DNA of 64,000 nt, taken from Bryobacter aggregatus MPL3 (GTDB lineage Bacteria > Acidobacteriota > Terriglobia > Bryobacterales > Bryobacteraceae). The DNA is taken from positions 744,001 through 808,000 of the forward strand of contig NZ_JNIF01000003.1 of the NCBI RefSeq assembly GCF_000702445.1, written 5' to 3'. The notes under the pieces were generated by a model, which worked only from the letters and a program-made list of their open reading frames with translations, ran no database searches and had not been told where the DNA came from. The position numbers and the translations under genes are program-made. Below are positions 26,021-33,716 of the stretch, piece by piece (the stretch's first letter is position 1; the number at the start of each line of letters is the position of its first letter).

Positions 26021-27325
26021 CTAGTCTCCCAGGAGCTTGGCGATCGCAGCAAAGTCGTTTGCGACAACGACCGGCGGGTTTGCATAGGTGCCGGTGAGCG
26101 CTTGCTCCTGCGGGTCCTTCAACTGATTGGTGTGGTAGCGGTAAATGTAGTCGGGGTCCTTCAGCACGTTGCCGGTCAGCACGGCGACGATCGACTCGTC
26201 TGCGCGGATCTTGCCAGCGGCCCGCAGCTTCTTGACCCCGGCCAGCGTCGTCGCGCTCGCCGGTTCGCAACCAATGCCGGAGCGGCCAATGACGGCCTTT
26301 GCGTCGGCAATCTCCTGCTCGGTGACACTCTCCACCACGCCCTCGGCACCGATGGTCTGCCAGGCTTTCGGCCAGGAGACCGGGTCGCCAATCTTAATGG
26401 CAGTGGCCAGCGTTTCGGGGTGCGTATTCGGCGTAAAACCATGCTCGTGAGGCGCCTTCATGAATTCATAGAAGGGGCTCGCACCCGCAGCCTGAATGAC
26501 CGCGAACTTCGGCATCCGTGTGATAAAGCCTTGCTCGTACAACTCCCGCGCGCCCTTGCCGAAAGCGCTGATGTTGCCGAGATTGCCGCCGGGGACAACG
26601 ATCCAATCGGGAACTTCCCAATCGAGCTGATCCAGCATTTCAATGACGATCGACTTCTGGCCTTCGATGCGGAAGGGATTCACGCTATTTAACAGATAAA
26701 TCCCAAGCTTCTCCGCAAGAACACGAACCAAGGCCAGAATCTGATCGAAGTTCGCATCCACCTGCAAGGTCTTCGCACCATAATCCAGCGCCTGCCCCAG
26801 CTTGCCGAATGCGATGTTGCCGTTCGGGATCAGGATAATCGGTTCCAGCCCCGCCGACACCGCATAAGCGGCCATCGAAGCGCTGGTATTGCCCGTAGAG
26901 ACGCAGGCCACACGCTTCATGCCCAGCCGGACGGCCTGTGAAGTGCCTGCCGTCATCCCGTTGTCCTTAAAACTGCCCGTCGGATTGAAGCCCTGGTGCT
27001 TGAATCGAATCCGATCGACGCTGGCATAGCTGGAGGCGAGCACGGTATCGAGAATCGGAGTGTTTCCCTCACGGAGGGTGATCACATGCCGATCCTCTTC
27101 AAGGAAAGGAAACATTTCGCGATAACGCCACACCCCGCTCTGGTCGATCGGGTGATTGCTCATTCTGCGCTCGCGCCAGACTTGCTTGAGCGTCCAGGCC
27201 TCCGGCGACGGCCCTTCATAACGAGTTTCGAGCAGCCCCCCGCACTTGGGACAGGTGTAGATCACTTCGGTGACGGGGTAAACGGCTCCGCAGACCGTGT
27301 TGAAGCAGGCTAAATACGCACGCAT
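26021..27325 (-). CDS. thrC: Threonine synthase
   Basis: 434 residues. It converts O-phospho-L-homoserine to L-threonine using PLP. The start at 27325 (MRAYLACFNTVCG) is preferred; GGGGA lies upstream and the long upstream extension is a shadow of the divergent gene. An N-terminal zinc-ribbon-like segment (CFNTVCG ... CPKCGG) precedes the fold-II PLP core with GFNPTGSFKDNG (Schiff-base Lys) and STGNTSASMAAYA. The C-terminal half has GGNLGNISAFGKG. The length and ribbon fit the bacterial/archaeal form of the enzyme. The alpha/beta hydrolase gene follows 5 bp downstream. Confidence 0.95.
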   Translation of the reverse strand: MRAYLACFNTVCGAVYPVTEVIYTCPKCGGLLETRYEGPSPEAWTLKQVWRERRMSNHPIDQSGVWRYREMFPFLEEDRHVITLREGNTPILDTVLASSYASVDRIRFKHQGFNPTGSFKDNGMTAGTSQAVRLGMKRVACVSTGNTSASMAAYAVSAGLEPIILIPNGNIAFGKLGQALDYGAKTLQVDANFDQILALVRVLAEKLGIYLLNSVNPFRIEGQKSIVIEMLDQLDWEVPDWIVVPGGNLGNISAFGKGARELYEQGFITRMPKFAVIQAAGASPFYEFMKAPHEHGFTPNTHPETLATAIKIGDPVSWPKAWQTIGAEGVVESVTEQEIADAKAVIGRSGIGCEPASATTLAGVKKLRAAGKIRADESIVAVLTGNVLKDPDYIYRYHTNQLKDPQEQALTGTYANPPVVVANDFAAIAKLLGD

Positions 27326-27337
27326 GTTAGATTCCCC

Positions 27338-27343
27338 ATTATA
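27338..27343 (-). promoter_or_regulatory. Possible -10 box of thrC
   Basis: A perfect TATAAT on the minus strand ends 12 bases before the thrC ATG, which would give a very short leader of about 4-6 bases. A -35 match is not seen. Confidence 0.35.
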
Positions 27344-27349
27344 GAAAGC

Positions 27350-28303
27350 ATGATCGCCGTACACATTGCCTCCGGAAAATTGAGTGTGATCGACACCCCC
27401 AAGCCCAAAGTAAAAGCGGGCCACGCGCTGCTGCGCTTGCGGCTGGCTGGCATCTGCAACACAGATCTCGAACTGCTGCGGGGCTACTACGGATTCTCTG
27501 GGATTCCGGGCCATGAATTCGTTGCCGACGTCATGACCGGCCGCCTGAAGGGGAAGCGCGTCGTCGGAGAGATCAATCTGGCTTGCGGCCGCTGCGACTT
27601 CTGCCAAAGCGGCATGGGCCGGCATTGCGCCAAACGGAGCGTGCTCGGAATCGTAAGGCATCCAGGCGCTTTTGCCGAGTATCTGACGCTTCCAGAAGAA
27701 AACTTGCTCACAGTGCCAGCTGCGCTCGCCGATGAGGAAGCTGTATTCACAGAACCGCTCGCGGCAGCTTGCGAAATTCTGGAGCAGGTGAGATTTGCGA
27801 AAGGGGCAGAAGTTGCGGTGCTCGGAGATGGAAAGCTGGGATTGTTAATCGCACAAGTCTTGCAGCTCGCCGGGTTGCGGGTCGATTTGTTCGGCAGGAA
27901 CCAGCCTAAGATGGACCTCCTAAGGCCTTTGGGGGTAAACGGGAAACTCGTGTCTCGAATTCACCCTAGACTTCCCCAAAGCCTCTACCAGTACGTCATA
28001 GATGCGACCGGATCCACAGCCGGGCTGGAAGCCGCCATGCAGATGGTGCGTCCCCGGGGCACGATCGTCATGAAGTCGACGGTTGCCGGCAAGCTGACCC
28101 TCGATACGGCGCCTCTGATCGTGAACGAAATTTCACTCGTAGGGTCCCGCTGCGGCCGTTTCTCCAAGGCCCTAAAACTACTGAAGACAGGGGACTTGAT
28201 TCTACAAGGAATGATTACGGAAAGGAAGAAATTGAGCGAGGCGGTGGCTGGATTTCAAGCCGCGGAACAGCCTGGAGCCCTGAAGGTGCTCCTCGAACCC
28301 TAG
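27350..28303 (+). CDS. Medium-chain zinc dehydrogenase, short form
   Basis: 317 residues, shorter than the usual 340-370. The start ATG 27350 is divergent from thrC with 24 bp between starts. It has the catalytic zinc motifs LAGICNTDLELLRG and GIPGHEFVA, the structural Cys lobe ACGRCDFCQSGMGRHC, and a coenzyme site with a shortened glycine motif VAVLGDGKLGLL. The catalytic Cys is followed by Asn-Thr-Asp instead of the common Gly-Thr-Asp. The substrate is unknown. The divergent placement suggests shared control with thrC, which is inference. Confidence 0.9.
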   Translation: MIAVHIASGKLSVIDTPKPKVKAGHALLRLRLAGICNTDLELLRGYYGFSGIPGHEFVADVMTGRLKGKRVVGEINLACGRCDFCQSGMGRHCAKRSVLGIVRHPGAFAEYLTLPEENLLTVPAALADEEAVFTEPLAAACEILEQVRFAKGAEVAVLGDGKLGLLIAQVLQLAGLRVDLFGRNQPKMDLLRPLGVNGKLVSRIHPRLPQSLYQYVIDATGSTAGLEAAMQMVRPRGTIVMKSTVAGKLTLDTAPLIVNEISLVGSRCGRFSKALKLLKTGDLILQGMITERKKLSEAVAGFQAAEQPGALKVLLEP

Positions 28304-28331
28304 CCCTGCCGCATCCCCTAGCCCAAAGCTA

Positions 28332-28427
28332 AGGTTTTCGTTTCTAAGAAAAAACCTAAAGTACCAAGGCACTTTGTACCGATTGTTCTATTGGAACCTT
28401 AGCGGCAACTCCGTAGGATAAGTCCTA
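28332..28427. promoter_or_regulatory. Leader with two small inverted repeats before the degenerate-GGDEF gene
   Basis: AGGTTTT (28332-28338) and AAAACCT (28351-28357) form an AT-rich stem that may close the dehydrogenase transcript. TAGGA-TAAG-TCCTA (28414-28427) forms a perfect small hairpin 13 bases before the ATG, in the position of the ribosome-binding site (AGGAT). No other ribosome-binding site is apparent, so translation may depend on opening it. Confidence 0.35.
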
Positions 28428-28440
28428 TAACGGCAGAATT

Positions 28441-30066
28441 ATGAATTTCAGTGGATACGAACTCCAAATCTTCGTCAGTGTCCTGATCGTGCTGGGATGC
28501 GCCTTTGTGGCGTTGCTTGTCGACTACCTGAAGGGCAGTAATGAAAAGCTGCGGGAAAGTCACGTTGAGCTCCTGGCGCGTCAGGACATTGCGGCCAGCC
28601 AGCCAGCCGGCGAGACCTCAGCGATTCTCAAGGCGCTTTCGGATCAGACCTCGGCGCTGCGGGCGATCATCAACCGGCCGATCCAGGTGACAACAGCCGC
28701 GCCGGCACCCGCCTCTCTCTCTACTTTTCCAGTGAGTAGCATCCCCAGTCCGAAACGCCAATTCGTGGCCAATGCAGCACCGGAACGGGAAAAGGTGAAA
28801 GTCGCCAGGATCCCGGAGACGCGTGTGGCCGCCGCTGCGGAGCCTGAAGCCACGCTGCCCACGGTAGCAGCGGAACCAGAAGTGGCTCCTGCGCCCCCTG
28901 AAATTCTTGTCGCACCAGCACTGCCCCAGGCCGAAGAGGTTCTGCCCCCGAACGTGATCCGCATCCGGCTCATGCCCGATTTGAATCGCCGGGAAACAAA
29001 AGCGGCGCCAGTCGAGGCAGTGGAGCCCGTCGAGGTTGCCGAAGAAACAGTTGCGCTCGAACCGGAGATGGAGCCGGAGACTCCCTCTATTGCAGAAGAA
29101 GTTGTAGCAGTAGCCGAAAGTCCGCTGGTTGTCGCTCCCGAGCCCGCAGAGATCGTCGCCCAGAAAACTCTGGAAGCAGAACTGACAGAAGCAGAACCGG
29201 TGCTGGAAGAAGTGCAAATCGAAGCCATTCTTCCGGAAGAGGAAATGGCGCCGGTCGCGCTCGAGGCAGAGGAGTCCAGCACGAATGGGACTGCGACCGA
29301 TACGCCAGTGGTCGCAGCGGTCGAGACCGAAACCCATGAGGCCGAGGCGCTTAAAACACCAGACTTTGATCAATTCCTTGAGGAGTTGGTCGCCGAATTT
29401 GCGCCCCATTCTCATTTCTACAGCGAGGCCCCAAGCGCGGAATCGCCTCGCCTGCCTTATGCCTTTGAGCCCACCCCACTGACTTCAATGTCAGCCTTGC
29501 CGATTCTGCCCCAGCTGAACCTCCACCCGGACGGTGAACTCCTGCTCAATCACGAGGCGGAATCAAATCTCGAAGAGTTCATGCCCAATCTGGTTGTGCC
29601 TTCTGGCATTCATCCCGTGGACGTCTTCTCCGGGCTCCTTGAGCGCAAGGAACTGCTCACCGGACTGGTTGTCTCAGTGGGCATCAATGAGTATGGGCAG
29701 CTTCACGAGAATCTGGGTGCGGCAGCCGATGAACTCCTGCGGAGCGTGGATGGCCTGATGACCGGGCTGGCGGGCATCGATGGATTCTGCACCCGGAAGA
29801 AGCCCGACGAGTTCGTCCTGATCTTCGCCAAGCTCTCAGGCTCCGCCGCACAGCGCCGCTTGAGCGAATTATCGGAGCAGCTCTGGGACTTCCAGTTGCG
29901 GAATCTCGGTACCTTCTCGGTGGTCTTCTCCTGGGGAGCCAAGGAAGTCCAGCGCGAAAACCTCAGCGAGGCAGTCGCCGCAGCCACCGAACGGATGAAG
30001 GAGACCCAGTCTTCCCGTAAATCCGTTTCGATGGATCGCAGCCGCCGCCGGCGGGCCACCGCCTAG
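28441..30066 (+). CDS. Membrane-anchored acidic protein with degenerate GGDEF domain
   Basis: 541 residues. One N-terminal transmembrane helix (about 8-30) is followed by a short basic/helical stretch. Residues about 90-330 are a low-complexity Glu/Ala/Pro/Val-rich linker typical of a flexible spacer. The last ~150 residues look like a GGDEF fold in which the signature has become KKPDEF (PDEF at residues 455-458, bases 29803-29814). It is preceded by GFCTR and followed by [10 protein letters not shown] and a C-terminal segment [12 protein letters not shown] resembling the SIG region of diguanylate cyclases. Loss of both glycines argues against cyclase activity, so a c-di-GMP/GTP-binding or scaffold role is inferred. 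A basic C-terminus (RSRRRR) ends the protein. The assignment to GGDEF is by pattern only. Confidence 0.75.
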   Translation: MNFSGYELQIFVSVLIVLGCAFVALLVDYLKGSNEKLRESHVELLARQDIAASQPAGETSAILKALSDQTSALRAIINRPIQVTTAAPAPASLSTFPVSSIPSPKRQFVANAAPEREKVKVARIPETRVAAAAEPEATLPTVAAEPEVAPAPPEILVAPALPQAEEVLPPNVIRIRLMPDLNRRETKAAPVEAVEPVEVAEETVALEPEMEPETPSIAEEVVAVAESPLVVAPEPAEIVAQKTLEAELTEAEPVLEEVQIEAILPEEEMAPVALEAEESSTNGTATDTPVVAAVETETHEAEALKTPDFDQFLEELVAEFAPHSHFYSEAPSAESPRLPYAFEPTPLTSMSALPILPQLNLHPDGELLLNHEAESNLEEFMPNLVVPSGIHPVDVFSGLLERKELLTGLVVSVGINEYGQLHENLGAAADELLRSVDGLMTGLAGIDGFCTRKKPDEFVLIFAKLSGSAAQRRLSELSEQLWDFQLRNLGTFSVVFSWGAKEVQRENLSEAVAAATERMKETQSSRKSVSMDRSRRRRATA

Positions 30067-30087
30067 AAGCTCTAGCTTCAGAAAGAG

Positions 30088-30320
30088 TTTGAGGGATGCG
30101 TTCGCAATCGCGGACGAGACGGCGGAACCGGGTAGCCCAACCGCAACGACGTTCCGCCACCCAGCGCCGCGGAAGCAGCACAAATCCTTTCTTGGCCCTG
30201 GTCTCCCTAGGCCAAGCGAGATTCTCTCCGGCCACCGCAGCGACATGGGCACGGTCTAGTTCCCCAGCCCACGTTACGTAGAGGACCCAACGCTGCGCCG
30301 GCTGATCCCCCAGACAGCAG
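30088..30320 (-). pseudogene. IS5-family transposase C-terminal remnant (copy 1)
   Basis: On the minus strand the frame reads [13 protein letters not shown] (30149-30187), [16 protein letters not shown] and then IPQTL. This is the hallmark C-terminal block of IS5-family DDE transposases, including the catalytic-Glu region (RRWVxER). The N-terminal and central parts are missing and the preceding residues are scrambled. It abuts the stop of the degenerate-GGDEF gene. No terminal inverted repeats were recognised. Confidence 0.75.
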
Positions 30321-30382
30321 TGCATTCGACACCCACCGGCAGATGCAGTTTTCCTCCGTCCATCAACGTCAGATACGCTGAC

Positions 30383-30913
30383 TCACCCGTCTAGAGTCTG
30401 TCGCGAACTTAGCGGTGTCGCGAGGCATGCCGCTTCAGGAAGAGGCATGCGGTCAACCTCACGAACGAGGGGGGGGGCGAAAGCAGGTAGCCCAACCGAA
30501 GCTCCACTCGACAACCCAACGACTGGAAGCAGAACTCTGCTATTGTGCCGCCACTGCACCGGTATCACATTGATCCACTCAGGCCAGTTCCACATTCCCT
30601 TCGTTGATCTGCTGCACTTGTTCGGTCGCTGCCGGAGTCACAGGTAAGGCCAACAGTACCCCAACGTGTCTACAGCAAGGTGCACCGTGCTGCCTTCCTG
30701 TGTTGAGCTCTCTGGAGATTGCAACGTGCGGCTATCGATCACCACAGCCGTGGCCTTGCACCTCTCTCGTAGTCACAGCACTTCGCGCAAATCATGCACC
30801 ATGGCTTCAAACACCTGTGCTCGAATCAGCGCTGGAAGGTCGTACGAAATCGGCCGCCCTTTGGCCAGAGAACGGAGTCCATGGAAGACCTCGCGCAGGG
30901 AATCCATCCCTTG
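30383..30913 (-). pseudogene. IS5-family transposase remnant with stops and frameshifts (copy 2)
   Basis: Reading the minus strand from 30913: QVFEAMVHDLREVL, then an in-frame TGA (30773-30775), then TAVVIDSRTLQSPESS (first catalytic Asp region), STVHLAVDTLG, and a frameshift. LLALPVTPA, EGNVELA and a stop follow, then VDQCDTGAVAA, a deletion, and RWVVEWSFGWAT. The frame then breaks at a 9-G run (30469-30477). These pieces occur in the order found in intact IS5-type transposases. The RRWVVER block is the same one as in copy 1, so two copies of the 3' end lie 350 bp apart. The element is long dead. Confidence 0.8.
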
Positions 30914-30955
30914 AGGCGCTGACGGCTCCCCTTTCGGGATTCCAGACTCGCAGCG

Positions 30956-33673
30956 CTACTTCATCTCACCTTCGAGAGCTTCGAGCTCTCGAGCCGCATC
31001 GACGAATTTACCTTGTCCCATCAGTTCCCGGTAGCGACGCATCCGGGAGCGTACCTTCTCCAGCCGGGGATCGCTGCCAGCCGGTGGGTTGTTCGTTGTC
31101 ACCGGCGCGGCAGCAGGGCTGCTGCTGGGAGCAGACGGTGTCCCCCGCCCGCCCAACTGCGCGAGAGCCTCCGCATAAGTGTCTCCATAACCAATGACAC
31201 TTCCCAGCCCGACGGCAACCTTCTTCATCTCAGGCATGGGCGCATTGGTCGCCTTGATATAGATCGGCTCCACATAGAGAAACTGGTCGTCCATGGGAAG
31301 CACCAGCATTTGCCCCTTGATCACCTTGCTCCCCTGCTGGTTCCAAAGCGACAGGTCCTTTGAGATGTTCTGGTCTTGATTGATACGGGCGGCAATCTGC
31401 ATCGGACCAAAGATCAGTTCCTGCTTCGAGAGCCGCAGGACTTCGATCTCCCCGAGACGGGTGCCATCGCAGCGGGCCGCCATCAAGCCAATCAGATTCT
31501 GTTTGTTGCGGGGCGTGAAGGTGGTGAGCAGAATAAATTCCGGCTTGGCTTCCCCGGGAAGAGTAGCCATCACATAAGTGGGGCGCACCTGTTCCGGACG
31601 TCCATCAATCCCTTCCGCCGTTTGCGCAAAATCCCAGGGATCTTCGCGATTGTAGAAAGCCTCCGGATCTTTCATGTGATAAGTACGGTACATCTCGGCC
31701 TGGACCCGGAAGAAAGTCTCCGGATAGCGAGCATGGGCACGCAGATCGGCAGGTAAAGTGCCTGCCGGCTGGAAGAGCTTCGGGAAGAGCTGCCGGTATG
31801 CGGCCAGAACAGGATCTTTCTCGTCCCAGGCATAGAGGTGGACGGAACCGTCATAGGCATCGACGGTAGCCTTGACGCTGTTACGCATGTAGTTCAAGCG
31901 GCCATATGGAGTGTTTACACTTCTCGAGTAAGGGTGCATCGAGTGCGCGGTGTAGCCATCGATCATCCAGATCAACCGCCCATCCTGGCTCACCACCAGA
32001 TACGGGTCTTCATCCCAGGAGACAAAAGAAGCAAGCGTATCCACCCGCTTGATCACATTGCGCCGAATCAGCATCCGGGAATCCGCAGTGAGATAGTCCG
32101 TCAGCAGGATGTTCCAATCCCCCTCCGCCACAGAAGCGGCAAAGCGCATCAGCAGTCCATCAATCGGAATCCCGCCCTGCCCCTGGTACTTACTGTGAAC
32201 GTTCTCGGTGCCAGAGGGGTAGTTGAACTCGGGCTGCGCCGTACGGACAAAGACCGGCTCATGCGTCGCCTCGCCATAGTACAACTCAGGGCGCGTCACC
32301 TTGGGAGCGGACGCAACGGCCACCAACGGCGCATCCTTGATCAGAAGCTCCGGCAGCCCATCGGGAGTGATGCCATTGGCGTCTGCCATGACCATGCCAT
32401 AGCCATGCGTGTAGATGAAATGAGGATTGATCCAGCGGCTCTGGGCATCGGGAAGCTGGCGAACATCCAATTCGCGCGGGCTGAGAAGAACCTGGTTCAA
32501 CTCTCCATCCGGCCCCGGATAGCGATCCACATCGGTGTCCGCAAAAACATAATAGGGCCGCAACGCCTGGATCTGGGTGATCGTGTCATGAAAGGCCTGC
32601 CAATCCCACAGACGAACATTATTGAGCAGCGCCTGGTGCTTGGCAGGCTCGAAACTGCCGCCAATGCGAGCCGGGAAGTCGCGCTCCGTCAGTTGGGAAC
32701 CGAGCCCAAAAGCAGAACGGGTCGCATCAATATGCTGCTCGATATAAGGTTTTTGCAAGGAAATCTCGTTCGGACGCACGCTGAGCGCATTCACGATCTT
32801 GGGCAACACGGCTCCAGCCGCATAGACAACCAGCACCAGAAGAACGGCCATCCCCAGGCGGCGAGCCAGCACCAGCAATGCGCCGATCACACACGCACCC
32901 ACCAGGGTCCAGACCAGCGGAAGCACAACCCGGATGTCAACATAATCCGCTCCCACAAGAAAGCCGTGGTCGGAGAACAACACATCATAACGGCCGAGCC
33001 AGGTCCGGGCGGCCAACAACAGGAAAAACAGCGCGATCACGACCCGTACGGATGGGCCGCGCAGGACATCGCCCAAATTGAGACCACTCAGATCGATCCC
33101 TTCTTGCGGATCCATTTGAGAGAAGCGCTCCCGCAGACTATCGAAGCGGCTAGTGAGCCAATAGATCACAAAGCCGACAATCAGAATTCCCTGGAGATAG
33201 CGAAGCAACATCTCGTAGAAGGGAAGCTGAAAGAAGTAAAAGCCAATCGGGTGGGAGAAGACCGGATCCCGCCAGGCATCGTTCGCCGAGGCCGTTGCTC
33301 CGTAAAAGCGGGCGACAGTCCAGTTATCGATCAACACCGCACCAAAGACCAGCGAAGCAATGAGCCCGGCGCCCAGTTTCCAGATGTCGCTTCCAGTCTG
33401 GAAGCGTGAGCGCGCCCGCAGATAGAGAATCCAGAAAATCGGGAAGACCAGCAGACCGGCGGCGAGATTCGGCAACCAGCCGTAGAGGATGGTCTGCCCC
33501 CAGGTCTCCGTCTGGCCCAGTTCGCGCCACCAGGCATAGTCAATCCAGGCACTGGCAATCGAACGGGCACTGGCTACAAGAATCAGGATCAGGATCACCC
33601 AACCACCCCATCCAAAACCTGGGAATCCAGGAGGTCGCGGTGGGTTCATTTCAATGACATCGGGGCGTGGCAT
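30956..33673 (-). CDS. UPF0182-family membrane protein
   Basis: 905 residues from ATG 33673, which has GGAGG 5 bases upstream; an in-frame ATG at 33648 is the alternative. The N-terminal ~320 residues contain about seven hydrophobic helices, beginning GWVILILILVASARSIAS. A long soluble, presumably extracytoplasmic region follows, with family-typical stretches around NPHFIYTHGYGM and PYGRLNYMRNSVKATVDAYD, and a final Pro/Ser-rich segment. UPF0182 proteins of this size are widespread in Actinobacteria, Acidobacteriota and Cyanobacteria; their function is unknown. It is divergent from the AsmA-like gene with only 43 bp between starts. Confidence 0.93.
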   Translation of the reverse strand: MPRPDVIEMNPPRPPGFPGFGWGGWVILILILVASARSIASAWIDYAWWRELGQTETWGQTILYGWLPNLAAGLLVFPIFWILYLRARSRFQTGSDIWKLGAGLIASLVFGAVLIDNWTVARFYGATASANDAWRDPVFSHPIGFYFFQLPFYEMLLRYLQGILIVGFVIYWLTSRFDSLRERFSQMDPQEGIDLSGLNLGDVLRGPSVRVVIALFFLLLAARTWLGRYDVLFSDHGFLVGADYVDIRVVLPLVWTLVGACVIGALLVLARRLGMAVLLVLVVYAAGAVLPKIVNALSVRPNEISLQKPYIEQHIDATRSAFGLGSQLTERDFPARIGGSFEPAKHQALLNNVRLWDWQAFHDTITQIQALRPYYVFADTDVDRYPGPDGELNQVLLSPRELDVRQLPDAQSRWINPHFIYTHGYGMVMADANGITPDGLPELLIKDAPLVAVASAPKVTRPELYYGEATHEPVFVRTAQPEFNYPSGTENVHSKYQGQGGIPIDGLLMRFAASVAEGDWNILLTDYLTADSRMLIRRNVIKRVDTLASFVSWDEDPYLVVSQDGRLIWMIDGYTAHSMHPYSRSVNTPYGRLNYMRNSVKATVDAYDGSVHLYAWDEKDPVLAAYRQLFPKLFQPAGTLPADLRAHARYPETFFRVQAEMYRTYHMKDPEAFYNREDPWDFAQTAEGIDGRPEQVRPTYVMATLPGEAKPEFILLTTFTPRNKQNLIGLMAARCDGTRLGEIEVLRLSKQELIFGPMQIAARINQDQNISKDLSLWNQQGSKVIKGQMLVLPMDDQFLYVEPIYIKATNAPMPEMKKVAVGLGSVIGYGDTYAEALAQLGGRGTPSAPSSSPAAAPVTTNNPPAGSDPRLEKVRSRMRRYRELMGQGKFVDAARELEALEGEMK

Positions 33674-33716
33674 GGCACCTCCACATTGACACATTCAGCC
33701 AGTACACTCGTGAGGT

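Noticed and set aside
26021-27661. Long form of thrC starting at 27661
   Set aside because: The extension is antisense to the divergent dehydrogenase; the zinc-ribbon N-terminus starts at 27325.
30604-31197. 197-codon plus-strand frame over the transposase remnant
   Set aside because: It is Cys/Ser/Pro-rich nonsense crossing from dead IS DNA into the UPF0182 gene; the minus strand carries the recognisable transposase pieces.
31838-33409. 523-codon plus-strand frame opposite the UPF0182 gene
   Set aside because: Antisense shadow; the opposite frame has clear membrane helices and family motifs, and this one is His/Gln/Arg-rich with no recognisable fold.
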